NCBI GenBank assembly: GCA_031285115.1
Contig: JAITWU010000021.1
Span: 1 to 6,040 of the forward strand
Source: Azonexus sp.
GTDB taxonomy: Bacteria; Pseudomonadota; Gammaproteobacteria; Burkholderiales; Rhodocyclaceae
Direction: 5' to 3'
Length of the DNA: 6,040 nt
Shown here: positions 1-5,867 of the stretch, one piece after another
Position numbering within the stretch: position 1 is the stretch's first letter
Layout: each line of letters begins with the position of its first letter
Made by a program: the position numbers and the translations under genes
Notes under the pieces: generated by a model
What the model was told of the DNA's origin: nothing
What the model saw: the letters and a program-made list of their open reading frames with translations, nothing else
The model's database searches: none

Positions 1-54
1 GTCAGCCTCAAGGCCGGTCAGGAAATCAATTTTGTTGAAGGGGGGAATGCCTGA
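1..54 (+). CDS. rplW: 50S ribosomal protein L23, C-terminal end (partial)
   Basis: The first frame reads 17 codons, ending [17 protein letters not shown], before a TGA at 52-54. This resembles the end of L23 (E. coli L23 ends with a similar LKEGQ..DF segment), and rplW is the expected gene immediately before rplB in the S10 operon. L23 binds domain III of 23S rRNA at the polypeptide exit and is the docking site for trigger factor and SRP. The part responsible for those contacts lies outside the window. The stop codon overlaps the rplB start by one base (TGATG), which suggests coupled translation. The identification rests on a short tail plus gene order. Confidence 0.88.
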   Translation, partial: VSLKAGQEINFVEGGNA

Positions 55-881
55 TGGCTCTCGTTAAAGTCAAGCCGACTTCCCCAGGCCGCCGTGGCGT
101 CGTTCAGGTCGTCAATGCCAACCTGCACAAAGGCAAGCCGTTTGCCGGTCTGGTTGAGTCGAAATCGTCCGTCGCCGGTCGCAACAACAACGGTCGCATC
201 ACGGTGCGCCATCAGGGCGGCGGTCACAAGCAGTCCTATCGCGTCATTGATTTCAAGCGCGACAAGGACGGCATTCCGGCCAAGGTTGAACGTCTTGAGT
301 ACGACCCGAACCGCAGCGCCAATATCGCGCTGGTTTGCTACGCCGATGGCGAGCGCCGTTACGTCATCGCCAACAAGGGCATGACCGTCGGCCAACAGTT
401 GTTGAGCGGCTCGGAAGCGCCGATCAAGTCGGGCAACGCCCTGCCGATCCGCAATATTCCGGTCGGCACGACCATTTGCTGTGTCGAACTGCTGCCCGGC
501 AAGGGTGCGCAAATCGCCCGTTCGGCGGGCGCTTCGGTGCAGCTCCTGGCGCGTGAAGGCTCCTACGCCCAGATTCGTTTGCGTTCCGGCGAAGTGCGCC
601 GCGTGCATGTCGAATGCCGCGCCACCATCGGCGAGGTTGGCAACGAAGAAAACAATCTGCGCAAGATCGGCAAGGCCGGAGCGCAGCGTTGGCGTGGCAT
701 TCGCCCGACCGTCCGTGGCACGGCGATGAACCCGATCGACCACCCGCATGGCGGTGGCGAAGGCAAGACCGGCGAGGGCCGCGTGCCGGTCAATCCGTGG
801 GGTCAGCCGACCAAGGGTTATCGCACTCGCAGCAACAAGCGCACGAACGGCATGATCGTTTCGCGCCGTCATAAGCGTTAA
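54..881 (+). CDS. rplB: 50S ribosomal protein L2
   Basis: L2 is a primary 23S rRNA-binding protein needed for subunit association and for the peptidyl-transferase region. The 275-residue product matches the family length (273 in E. coli). The N-terminal OB-fold region includes [12 protein letters not shown] at about 52-63. The SH3-like middle region contains [12 protein letters not shown] (148-159) and [10 protein letters not shown] (164-173). The C-terminal signature is [18 protein letters not shown] (225-242), with the conserved histidines H230 and H232, followed by a basic tail [18 protein letters not shown]. The start is set by AAGGGGGG at 38-45, eight bases before the ATG, and the gene overlaps the rplW stop by one base. 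One oddity is a Cys-Cys pair at 142-143, where I recall a histidine being usual at the first position. Ten bases separate it from rpsS. Confidence 0.98.
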   Translation: MALVKVKPTSPGRRGVVQVVNANLHKGKPFAGLVESKSSVAGRNNNGRITVRHQGGGHKQSYRVIDFKRDKDGIPAKVERLEYDPNRSANIALVCYADGERRYVIANKGMTVGQQLLSGSEAPIKSGNALPIRNIPVGTTICCVELLPGKGAQIARSAGASVQLLAREGSYAQIRLRSGEVRRVHVECRATIGEVGNEENNLRKIGKAGAQRWRGIRPTVRGTAMNPIDHPHGGGEGKTGEGRVPVNPWGQPTKGYRTRSNKRTNGMIVSRRHKR

Positions 882-891
882 GGGGTAGGAA

Positions 892-1167
892 ATGGGACGT
901 TCTCTCAAAAAGGGCCCGTTTGTTGATGCGTATCTGATCGACAAGGTCGAAGCAGTCCGCGCCACCAATGACAAGCGCCCGATCAAGACCTGGTCGCGTC
1001 GTTCGACGATCCTCCCCGAGTTCATCGGCCTGACGATTGCGGTTCACAATGGCAAACAGCACATTCCGGTGTTCGTCACCGAGAATATGGTCGGTCACAA
1101 GCTCGGCGAATTTTCGCTGACCCGGACGTTCAAGGGTCACACCGCCGGCAAGAAGGCCAAGAAGTAA
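892..1167 (+). CDS. rpsS: 30S ribosomal protein S19
   Basis: S19 sits in the head of the 30S subunit, forms a pair with S13 and contacts 23S rRNA and the A-site tRNA region. The product has 91 residues (92 in E. coli). It opens with [10 protein letters not shown] (3-12), has the signature [20 protein letters not shown] (33-52), and continues with [14 protein letters not shown] and the basic tail [10 protein letters not shown]. This matches S19 along its whole length with no gap. AGGGG at 881-885, directly after the rplB stop, lies six bases before the ATG. The gene is 10 bp after rplB and 9 bp before rplV, as expected for the S10 operon. Confidence 0.98.
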   Translation: MGRSLKKGPFVDAYLIDKVEAVRATNDKRPIKTWSRRSTILPEFIGLTIAVHNGKQHIPVFVTENMVGHKLGEFSLTRTFKGHTAGKKAKK

Positions 1168-1176
1168 GGAGCTGAC

Positions 1177-1506
1177 ATGGAAACTCGTGCAAGTTTGCGA
1201 GGCGTTCGCCTCTCTGCGCAAAAAGGCCGCCTGGTGGCGGATCTGGTGCGCGGCAAGCCGGTTGGTCAGGCTCTCAACATCCTGGCGTTTTCCCCGAAAA
1301 AAGGGGCCGGTATCGTCAAAAAAGTGCTGGAGTCGGCCATGGCCAACGCCGAGCACAACGATGGCGCTGATATTGACGAATTGACGGTGAAAACCATCTA
1401 CGTCGAAAAAGGCATGGTGTTGAAGCGTTTTACTGCGCGCGCCAAGGGTCGTGGCAATCGGATCAGCAAGCCGACCTGCCATATTTATCTGACCGTTGGT
1501 AACTAA
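1177..1506 (+). CDS. rplV: 50S ribosomal protein L22
   Basis: L22 contacts all domains of 23S rRNA, and its long beta-hairpin lines the narrow part of the nascent-peptide exit tunnel. The product has 109 residues (110 in E. coli) and aligns without gaps over most of its length. The globular part contains [15 protein letters not shown] (13-27) and [18 protein letters not shown] (50-67). The extended hairpin runs from about residue 79 to 99 and includes [17 protein letters not shown]. Residues L82-K83-R84 correspond to the Met-Lys-Arg triplet whose loss gives erythromycin resistance in E. coli; here the triplet is intact apart from Met to Leu. AAGGAG at 1166-1171 precedes the ATG by five bases. 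Confidence 0.98.
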   Translation: METRASLRGVRLSAQKGRLVADLVRGKPVGQALNILAFSPKKGAGIVKKVLESAMANAEHNDGADIDELTVKTIYVEKGMVLKRFTARAKGRGNRISKPTCHIYLTVGN

Positions 1507-1515
1507 GGAAAAGCC

Positions 1516-2319
1516 ATGGGACAGAAAATTCATCCGACTGGCTTTCGTCTGGCCGTCACCAAAAACTGGAATTCGCGCTGGTACGCCAACAGCAAGGACT
1601 TCCCCGGCATGTTGCAGGAAGATGTCAAGGTTCGTGAGTATTTGAAGCGCAAGCTCGCTCACGCTTCCGTTGGCCGCGTGCTGATCGAGCGTCCGGCCAA
1701 GAATGCCCGCGTCACCGTTTTCTCCGCCCGTCCGGGCGTCGTCATCGGCAAGAAGGGCGAGGACATCGAACAACTGCGCAGCGATCTTCAGCGCATCATG
1801 GGCGTGCCCGTCCATGTCTCGATTGAAGAAATCAGGAAGCCGGAAATCGACGCCCAGTTGATCGCCGACTCCATCGCCCAGCAGCTCGAAAAGCGCATCA
1901 TGTTCCGCCGCGCCATGAAGCGCGCCATGCAGAACGCCATGCGCCTCGGCGCGCAAGGCATCAAGGTGATGAGCGCGGGCCGCTTGAACGGCGCTGAAAT
2001 CGCCCGCAGCGAGTGGTACCGCGAAGGCCGCGTGCCGCTTCATACGCTGCGCGCCGACATCGACTACGCAACGTCGGAGGCGCTCACCACCTACGGCATC
2101 ATCGGCATCAAGGTCTGGGTGTACAAGGGCGAAATGCTCGACCGTAACGAACAGCCGGAAGTCGTCGAGCCGACCGCCGAGGAGCGGCGTCCGCGGCGCG
2201 CCCCGGCCAGGCCGGAAGGCGAGCGGAGCGACAAGCCAGCGCGCACCCGGACGGTCAAGAAGGCCGACGGCGCTGAGGCTCCGGCTCCGGCCAAGCGTGT
2301 AAGAAAGGCAGGTGCTTAA
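1516..2319 (+). CDS. rpsC: 30S ribosomal protein S3, with extended C-terminal tail
   Basis: S3 lies at the mRNA entry channel of the 30S subunit and contributes to the ribosome's mRNA helicase activity. The N-terminal type-2 KH domain (about 39-107) carries the GKKG loop at 78-81. The C-terminal domain includes [19 protein letters not shown] (130-148), where R131, R132 and K135 match the E. coli residues implicated in helicase function. [18 protein letters not shown] (167-184) is also family-typical. The product has 267 residues against 233 in E. coli. The surplus is a low-complexity Arg/Ala/Pro/Glu-rich tail from about residue 208 to the end, probably disordered, of a kind I recall from betaproteobacterial S3. 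AAGGAA at 1505-1510 supports the start. Only one base separates the stop from rplP. Confidence 0.98.
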   Translation: MGQKIHPTGFRLAVTKNWNSRWYANSKDFPGMLQEDVKVREYLKRKLAHASVGRVLIERPAKNARVTVFSARPGVVIGKKGEDIEQLRSDLQRIMGVPVHVSIEEIRKPEIDAQLIADSIAQQLEKRIMFRRAMKRAMQNAMRLGAQGIKVMSAGRLNGAEIARSEWYREGRVPLHTLRADIDYATSEALTTYGIIGIKVWVYKGEMLDRNEQPEVVEPTAEERRPRRAPARPEGERSDKPARTRTVKKADGAEAPAPAKRVRKAGA

Positions 2320-2320
2320 C

Positions 2321-2734
2321 ATGTTGCAACCGAATCGTCGCAAGTTCCGCAAGGAGCAAAAAGGACGCAACGAAGGTCTGGCGACCCGTGGAGCCAAGGT
2401 GTCGTTTGGCGAATGGGGCTTGAAAGCGACCGGTCGCGGCCGCCTGACGGCCCGCCAGATCGAAGCCGCCCGCCGGGCGATGACTCGCCACATCAAGCGT
2501 GGCGGTCGCATCTGGATTCGCATTTTCCCGGACAAACCGGTTTCCAAGAAACCGGCGGAAGTCCGTATGGGTAACGGTAAAGGCAACCCGGAATACTGGG
2601 TCGCCGAAATCCAGCCGGGCAAAGTGCTCTATGAAATGGATGGTGTCAATGAGGAACTGGCGCGCGAGGCATTTGCCCTGGCTGCCGCCAAGTTGCCGAT
2701 TGCCACGACTTTTGTGACTCGTCATCTGGGGTAA
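2321..2734 (+). CDS. rplP: 50S ribosomal protein L16
   Basis: L16 organises the A-site side of the 50S subunit and helps position aminoacyl-tRNA. The 137-residue product (136 in E. coli) begins [17 protein letters not shown], the standard L16 N-terminus. Further on are [15 protein letters not shown] (40-54), [11 protein letters not shown] (68-78) and the conserved [18 protein letters not shown] (91-108). R82, in VRMGNGKGN, corresponds to E. coli R81, the arginine hydroxylated by the oxygenase YcfD/RoxA. I chose the ATG at 2321 and not the in-frame GTG at 2312: the GTG adds only three non-conserved residues and overlaps the rpsC stop, while the ATG gives the conserved terminus with an AGG-containing site upstream (2310-2312). 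Confidence 0.97.
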   Translation: MLQPNRRKFRKEQKGRNEGLATRGAKVSFGEWGLKATGRGRLTARQIEAARRAMTRHIKRGGRIWIRIFPDKPVSKKPAEVRMGNGKGNPEYWVAEIQPGKVLYEMDGVNEELAREAFALAAAKLPIATTFVTRHLG

Positions 2735-2736
2735 TC

Positions 2737-2931
2737 ATGAAAGCGAGTGAATTGAGAACCAAGAGCGTGGACCAGCTCAAACAGGAATTGCTGGATTTGC
2801 TGAAGGCGCAATTTGGTCTGCGTATGCAACTGGCGACCCAGCAACTGTCGAATACCAGCCAAATGTCCAAGGTGCGCCGCGACATCGCTCGCGTCCGCAC
2901 CCTTATCCGTGAAAAGGCGGTGCAGCAATGA
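2737..2931 (+). CDS. rpmC: 50S ribosomal protein L29
   Basis: L29 is a small helical-hairpin protein near the exit of the nascent-peptide tunnel, next to L23. The 64-residue product (63 in E. coli) starts [19 protein letters not shown]. It has the two long helices typical of the family: about 8-34, including [17 protein letters not shown], and about 40-60, including the signature [16 protein letters not shown] (45-60). It starts two bases after the rplP stop, with a GGGG run (2728-2731) as Shine-Dalgarno. It ends in an ATGA overlap with rpsQ, so translation of L16, L29 and S17 is probably coupled. Confidence 0.97.
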   Translation: MKASELRTKSVDQLKQELLDLLKAQFGLRMQLATQQLSNTSQMSKVRRDIARVRTLIREKAVQQ

Positions 2932-3194
2932 GCGAAACCACCAGTATCAAACGCACGCTGACGGGTCGCGTCGTCAGCGACAAAATGGACAAAACCGTCA
3001 CCGTCCTCGTCGAGCGCAAAGTCAAGCACCCGATGTACGGCAAGGTGATGGTCCGCTCCAAGAAGTACCACGCCCATAACGATGGCAACACCGCCAAGGC
3101 CGGTGATCTCGTCGAGATCATCGAAACCCGTCCGGTGTCCAAGACGAAGACTTGGGCTGTGACCAGCGTATTGCAAAAAGCGATTGTGGTTTAA
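2928..3194 (+). CDS. rpsQ: 30S ribosomal protein S17
   Basis: S17 is a primary 16S rRNA-binding OB-fold protein needed early in 30S assembly. The 88-residue product (84 in E. coli) shows [20 protein letters not shown] (9-28), then the conserved [23 protein letters not shown] (30-52), [18 protein letters not shown] (59-76) and a hydrophobic end. Its ATG shares four bases with the rpmC TGA (ATGA at 2928-2931), a sign of translational coupling. It is the last gene of the S10 operon. The following 157 bp break the otherwise continuous packing of the cluster and carry a terminator-like repeat and a promoter. Confidence 0.97.
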   Translation: MSETTSIKRTLTGRVVSDKMDKTVTVLVERKVKHPMYGKVMVRSKKYHAHNDGNTAKAGDLVEIIETRPVSKTKTWAVTSVLQKAIVV

Positions 3195-3213
3195 CGAAAG
3201 TTTACTAAAACGC

Positions 3214-3243
3214 TTGCGTGTTCGGTAAAGAAGCCGGTATAAT
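3214..3243 (+). promoter_or_regulatory. Probable sigma-70 promoter of the spc operon
   Basis: A perfect -10 hexamer TATAAT lies at 3238-3243. The best -35 is TTGCGT at 3214-3219 (three consensus bases), giving an 18-bp spacer. An A/T-rich stretch at 3196-3210 could act as an UP-like element. The bases after the -10 (CCGGCCT) are very GC-rich, the discriminator type often seen in promoters inhibited by ppGpp/DksA. The transcript start would be expected near 3250. The site lies in the only sizeable gap of the cluster and faces rplN, where E. coli also has its spc promoter. The -10 call is strong; the -35 and the start point are inferred. Confidence 0.8.
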
Positions 3244-3257
3244 CCGGCCTCTTTTTT
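3227..3257 (+). terminator. Candidate intrinsic terminator of the S10 operon, overlapping the spc promoter
   Basis: AAAGA, A, GCCGG at 3227-3237 can pair with CCGGC, C, TCTTT at 3244-3254, with one A-C mismatch. The loop is TATAAT, and the T-run at 3252-3257 ends the structure. The five-pair GC core followed by a T-run fits a modest, possibly leaky, rho-independent terminator for transcripts that have passed rpsQ. The A-run on the left arm would also make it partly bidirectional. The loop is the -10 of the promoter, so the repeat might instead be a by-product of promoter and discriminator composition. It starts 33 bases after the rpsQ stop. Confidence 0.45.
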
Positions 3258-3351
3258 GCAGCCTCCCCCGCGTGGGGCGGCGAGCGAAATGTTCAACCCC
3301 TACGGGTTCCAAGACTGACCGCGCAAGCGGATTAAGTTGGAGTTAATTTAA
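3250..3351 (+). promoter_or_regulatory. 5' leader of the spc operon with three small predicted hairpins
   Basis: From the expected transcript start to the rplN ATG there are about 100 non-coding bases. Three short stems can be drawn: 3263-3269 with 3274-3280 (CCCC/GGGG core, one C-C mismatch); 3295-3299 with 3304-3308 (AACCC/GGGTT); and 3319-3322 with 3327-3330 (CCGC/GCGG closing a GCAA tetraloop of the GNRA type). The last 20 bases are A/T-rich and unpaired, and hold GGAG at 3339-3342, the rplN Shine-Dalgarno, nine bases before the ATG. Such a leader could host translational control or simply give a well-exposed start. No ligand can be named from sequence alone. Confidence 0.5.
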
Positions 3352-3720
3352 ATGATTCAGATGCAGACGACACTGGATGTCGCCGATAACACCGGCGCTC
3401 GTTCAGTTATGTGTATCAAGGTGCTGGGTGGCTCCAAGCGCCGATACGCCGGCATTGGCGACGTTATCAAGGTCAGCATCAAGGATGCTGCGCCGCGTGG
3501 CCGCGTCAAAAAGGGCGACGTGTACAACGCCGTGGTGGTTCGCACCGCCAAGGGCGTGCGCCGTCCCGACGGTTCGCTGGTTCGCTTTGACGGCAACGCC
3601 GCCGTTCTCCTCAACAACAAGCTGGAGCCGATTGGCACGCGCATCTTTGGCCCGGTCACCCGCGAACTGCGGACCGAGCGTTTCATGAAGATCGTGTCTC
3701 TCGCGCCCGAAGTGCTGTAA
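3352..3720 (+). CDS. rplN: 50S ribosomal protein L14
   Basis: L14 lies at the subunit interface, forms an intersubunit bridge with 16S rRNA and is the docking site of the silencing factor RsfS. The product has 122 residues (123 in E. coli). It begins [20 protein letters not shown], the conserved L14 start, and continues with [17 protein letters not shown] (23-39), [20 protein letters not shown] (45-64), the signature [16 protein letters not shown] (73-88) and [14 protein letters not shown] (94-107). It is the first gene of the spc operon, preceded by its own promoter and leader. GGAG at 3339-3342 supports the ATG. Nine bases separate the stop from the preferred rplX start. Confidence 0.98.
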   Translation: MIQMQTTLDVADNTGARSVMCIKVLGGSKRRYAGIGDVIKVSIKDAAPRGRVKKGDVYNAVVVRTAKGVRRPDGSLVRFDGNAAVLLNNKLEPIGTRIFGPVTRELRTERFMKIVSLAPEVL

Positions 3721-3729
3721 GGAGGCATG

Positions 3730-4047
3730 ATGGAAAAGATTCGCAAGGGCGATGAAGTCATCGTCATCACCGGCAAGGACATCAACAGGCGCGGCACCGT
3801 TCTGCGTCGCGTCGATGCCGAACATGTCGTGGTCGAAGGCGTCAATCGCGCCAAGAAGCACGTCAAGCCGAACCCGATGAAGGGCGTCGCAGGCGGCATC
3901 GTCGACAAGGACATGCCGATCCATATCTCCAATGTTGCGCTGTTCAATCCGGCGACCAAGAAAGCTGACCGCGTCGGCTTCAAGGTGCTCGAAGATGGCC
4001 GCAAGGTTCGCGTGTTCAAGTCGAACGGCGAACTGGTGAACGCATAA
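3730..4047 (+). CDS. rplX: 50S ribosomal protein L24
   Basis: L24 starts 50S assembly by binding the 5' region of 23S rRNA. From this start it has 105 residues (E. coli 104). The N-terminal KOW domain reads [13 protein letters not shown] (3-15), followed by [20 protein letters not shown], then the conserved [20 protein letters not shown] and [10 protein letters not shown]. Two adjacent ATGs are possible, at 3727 and 3730. AAGGAGG at 3719-3725 lies one base from the first and four from the second, so I prefer 3730; the first would add one Met. The KOW loop is odd: GKDINRRG (15-22) stands where GKDKGKRG is usual. The rest of the domain is intact, so the protein should be functional. Confidence 0.95.
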   Translation: MEKIRKGDEVIVITGKDINRRGTVLRRVDAEHVVVEGVNRAKKHVKPNPMKGVAGGIVDKDMPIHISNVALFNPATKKADRVGFKVLEDGRKVRVFKSNGELVNA

Positions 4048-4056
4048 GGGGCAGTC

Positions 4057-4596
4057 ATGGCGCGTTTGCAACAGGTTTATAAAGACACCGTGGTTGGCGA
4101 ACTGGTCAAACAGTTCGGCTACAAGTCGGTGATGGAAGTGCCGCGGATCACCAAGATCACGCTCAATATGGGCGTTGGTGAGGCTGTGGCCGACAAGAAG
4201 GTGCTGGAAAACGCCGTTGGCGACATGCAGAAAATCGCCGGGCAAAAGCCGGTGACGACCAAGGCCAGGAAATCCATCGCCGGGTTCAAGATCCGCGACG
4301 GCTACCCGATCGGCTGCATGGTCACGCTGCGCGGCCCGCGCATGTTCGAGTTTCTCGACCGTCTGGTCACCATTGCCCTGCCACGGGTGCGCGACTTTCG
4401 CGGTATTTCCGGCAAGGGTTTCGACGGCCAGGGCAATTACAACATGGGCGTCAAAGAGCAGATCATTTTCCCGGAAATCGAGTACGACAAGATCGACGCG
4501 CTGCGGGGCATGAATATCAGCATCACCACGACCGCGAAGACCGATGCCGAGGCGAAAGCCCTGCTCGCCGCGTTCAAGTTTCCGTTCAAGAATTGA
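4057..4596 (+). CDS. rplE: 50S ribosomal protein L5
   Basis: L5 binds 5S rRNA, joins it to the central protuberance of the 50S subunit and contacts P-site tRNA. The product has 179 residues, the same as E. coli. It starts [20 protein letters not shown] and contains [15 protein letters not shown] (29-43), [20 protein letters not shown] (62-81), [19 protein letters not shown] (85-103), [20 protein letters not shown] (109-128) and an end typical of L5 ([10 protein letters not shown]). AAGGGG at 4046-4051, overlapping the rplX stop, lies five bases before the ATG. In E. coli the repressor S8 binds mRNA around this rplX-rplE junction; a weak helix here could play that role. Confidence 0.98.
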   Translation: MARLQQVYKDTVVGELVKQFGYKSVMEVPRITKITLNMGVGEAVADKKVLENAVGDMQKIAGQKPVTTKARKSIAGFKIRDGYPIGCMVTLRGPRMFEFLDRLVTIALPRVRDFRGISGKGFDGQGNYNMGVKEQIIFPEIEYDKIDALRGMNISITTTAKTDAEAKALLAAFKFPFKN

Positions 4597-4603
4597 GGCA
4601 ATC

Positions 4604-4909
4604 ATGGCAAAACTTGCTCTGATCAACCGTGAAGAGAAGCGTCGCAAGCTGGTCGCCCAGTACGCCAAAAAGCGTGCTGCCCTGGAAGCGATCATCAGCG
4701 ATATGAGCCTCTCCGAGCAGGAGCGTTACGACGCCCGTTTGAAGATCCAGGCGTTGCCGCGCAACGCCAGCCCGTCGCGGCTGCGCAACCGCTGCCAGTT
4801 GACTGGCCGGCCGCGCGGCGTTTTCCGTAAATTCGGCCTGTGCCGCAACAAGATTCGTGATCTCGCCCTGAGCGGCGAAATCCCGGGTGTTGTCAAGGCC
4901 AGTTGGTAA
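4604..4909 (+). CDS. rpsN: 30S ribosomal protein S14 (zinc-free long form)
   Basis: S14 is a late-assembling 30S head protein near S3, S10 and S19. From the ATG at 4604 the product is 101 residues, exactly the E. coli length, with [20 protein letters not shown] at the start and [27 protein letters not shown] and [11 protein letters not shown] in the second half. An upstream in-frame ATG (4544) lies inside rplE and gives no conserved residues, so it is rejected; GAGG at 4595-4598 supports 4604. The short zinc-binding form of S14 has two CxxC pairs. Here C64 and C80 remain at the first position of each pair, but the partners are T67 and K83, so a normal four-cysteine zinc site is absent. Confidence 0.97.
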   Translation: MAKLALINREEKRRKLVAQYAKKRAALEAIISDMSLSEQERYDARLKIQALPRNASPSRLRNRCQLTGRPRGVFRKFGLCRNKIRDLALSGEIPGVVKASW

Positions 4910-4921
4910 GGGGGTTCAGAA

Positions 4922-5317
4922 ATGGCTATGAGCGATCCCATCGCGGACATGCTGACCCGCATCCGCAACGCCCAGCTCGCTGAAAAGGCGTCTGTCACCA
5001 TGCCCTCGTCCAAGTTGAAAGTGGCGATTGCCGCTGTCCTGAAGGATGAAGGCTACGTCGATGATTTCGCCGTCCGTGACGGCGACGGCAAGCCGACGCT
5101 CGATATTGCGCTCAAGTATTACGCCGGTCGTCCGGTGATCGAGCACATCGAGCGCGTCTCCAAGCCGGGTCTGCGCATCTACAAGGGCTGCGACGATATT
5201 CCTCGTGTCATGAACGGTCTTGGCGTCGCCATCGTGTCGACGCCCAAGGGTGTGATGACGGACCGCAAGGCTCGCGCCAGCAAGGTTGGCGGCGAAGTCC
5301 TCTGCTTCGTGGCGTAA
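4922..5317 (+). CDS. rpsH: 30S ribosomal protein S8, spc operon repressor in E. coli
   Basis: S8 binds helix 21 of 16S rRNA early in 30S assembly. In E. coli it also represses spc operon translation by binding a mimic of that helix near the L5 start. The 131-residue product (130 in E. coli) begins [18 protein letters not shown], contains [19 protein letters not shown] (31-49) and [12 protein letters not shown] (78-89), and ends with [17 protein letters not shown] and GGEVLCFVA, the RNA-binding C-terminal signature. AAGGGGG at 4908-4914 is seven bases from the ATG at 4922 and thirteen from a second in-frame ATG at 4928, which favours the first. Twelve bases separate it from rpsN. Confidence 0.98.
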   Translation: MAMSDPIADMLTRIRNAQLAEKASVTMPSSKLKVAIAAVLKDEGYVDDFAVRDGDGKPTLDIALKYYAGRPVIEHIERVSKPGLRIYKGCDDIPRVMNGLGVAIVSTPKGVMTDRKARASKVGGEVLCFVA

Positions 5318-5327
5318 GGGAGAAACC

Positions 5328-5858
5328 ATGTCTCGTATTGGCAAAAATCCCATCACGCTGCCCGCTGGCGTCGAAGTCAAGGTCGGCCCCGAAATCATCG
5401 TCAAAGGCCCGCTCGGCACGCTCAAAACAGCGGCCCATCCGGCAGTCAAGGTGGCGGTCGAAGGGCAGAGCATCCAGGTCTCGAAAATCGACGGCGCGGT
5501 CAATGGCGGCGCCATGTGGGGCACCATGCGCGCCAACCTGAGCAATATGGTGACCGGCGTCTCCAAGGGCTTTGAGAAGAAGCTGCAACTGGTTGGCGTC
5601 GGCTACCGCGCTCAGGCCCAGGGTGATGTCCTCAACCTGTCGCTCGGTTTTTCGCACCCGGTGGCGCACAAGATGCCCGCTGGCGTCAAGGTCGAGTGTC
5701 CGACCCAGACCGAAATCCTCATCAAGGGATCGGATCGGCAGCAGGTTGGTCAGGTCGCCGCCGAAGTGCGCGCTTATCGCAAGCCGGAACCCTACAAGGG
5801 CAAGGGTGTGCGTTACGCCGACGAAGTGGTGGTTATCAAGGAAACCAAGAAGAAGTAA
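5328..5858 (+). CDS. rplF: 50S ribosomal protein L6
   Basis: L6 binds helix 97 of 23S rRNA near the sarcin-ricin loop, where elongation factors act. The 176-residue product (177 in E. coli) has the usual two repeated alpha/beta domains. The first starts [17 protein letters not shown] and includes [10 protein letters not shown] (23-32). The second spans [20 protein letters not shown] (81-100) and LGFSHPV, and ends with the signature [16 protein letters not shown] (151-166) and KETKKK. The longer frame starting at 5286 lies inside rpsH and adds 14 non-conserved residues. The ATG at 5328 gives the conserved N-terminus and has AAGGGAG (5316-5322) five bases upstream, directly after the rpsH stop. 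Confidence 0.97.
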   Translation: MSRIGKNPITLPAGVEVKVGPEIIVKGPLGTLKTAAHPAVKVAVEGQSIQVSKIDGAVNGGAMWGTMRANLSNMVTGVSKGFEKKLQLVGVGYRAQAQGDVLNLSLGFSHPVAHKMPAGVKVECPTQTEILIKGSDRQQVGQVAAEVRAYRKPEPYKGKGVRYADEVVVIKETKKK

Positions 5859-5867
5859 GGGTGGCAT

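Noticed and set aside
18..1025. A 335-codon open frame on the - strand over rplB and rpsS
   Set aside because: It is an antisense shadow of rplB and rpsS with no independent support.
2312..2320. GTG start for rplP adding three residues
   Set aside because: It overlaps the rpsC stop and adds residues absent from the L16 family. The ATG at 2321 gives the conserved N-terminus.
790..2622. A 610-codon open frame on the - strand across rplB-rplP
   Set aside because: It lies entirely antisense to five well-recognised ribosomal-protein genes, has no recognisable domain and follows from strong third-position G/C bias on the + strand, which removes stops in one antisense frame.
4544..4603. Upstream start for rpsN inside rplE
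   Set aside because: It adds 20 residues of out-of-frame rplE. The ATG at 4604 has GAGG at the right distance and gives exactly the family length.
3403..4695. A 430-codon open frame on the - strand across rplN-rpsN
   Set aside because: It is antisense to rplN, rplX, rplE and part of rpsN, with a composition (many His, Asp, Leu) typical of reverse-complement reading of basic, GC-biased genes. It has no Shine-Dalgarno or domain evidence.
5286..5327. Upstream start for rplF inside rpsH
   Set aside because: It adds 14 non-conserved residues. The ATG at 5328 has AAGGGAG upstream and gives the standard L6 N-terminus.
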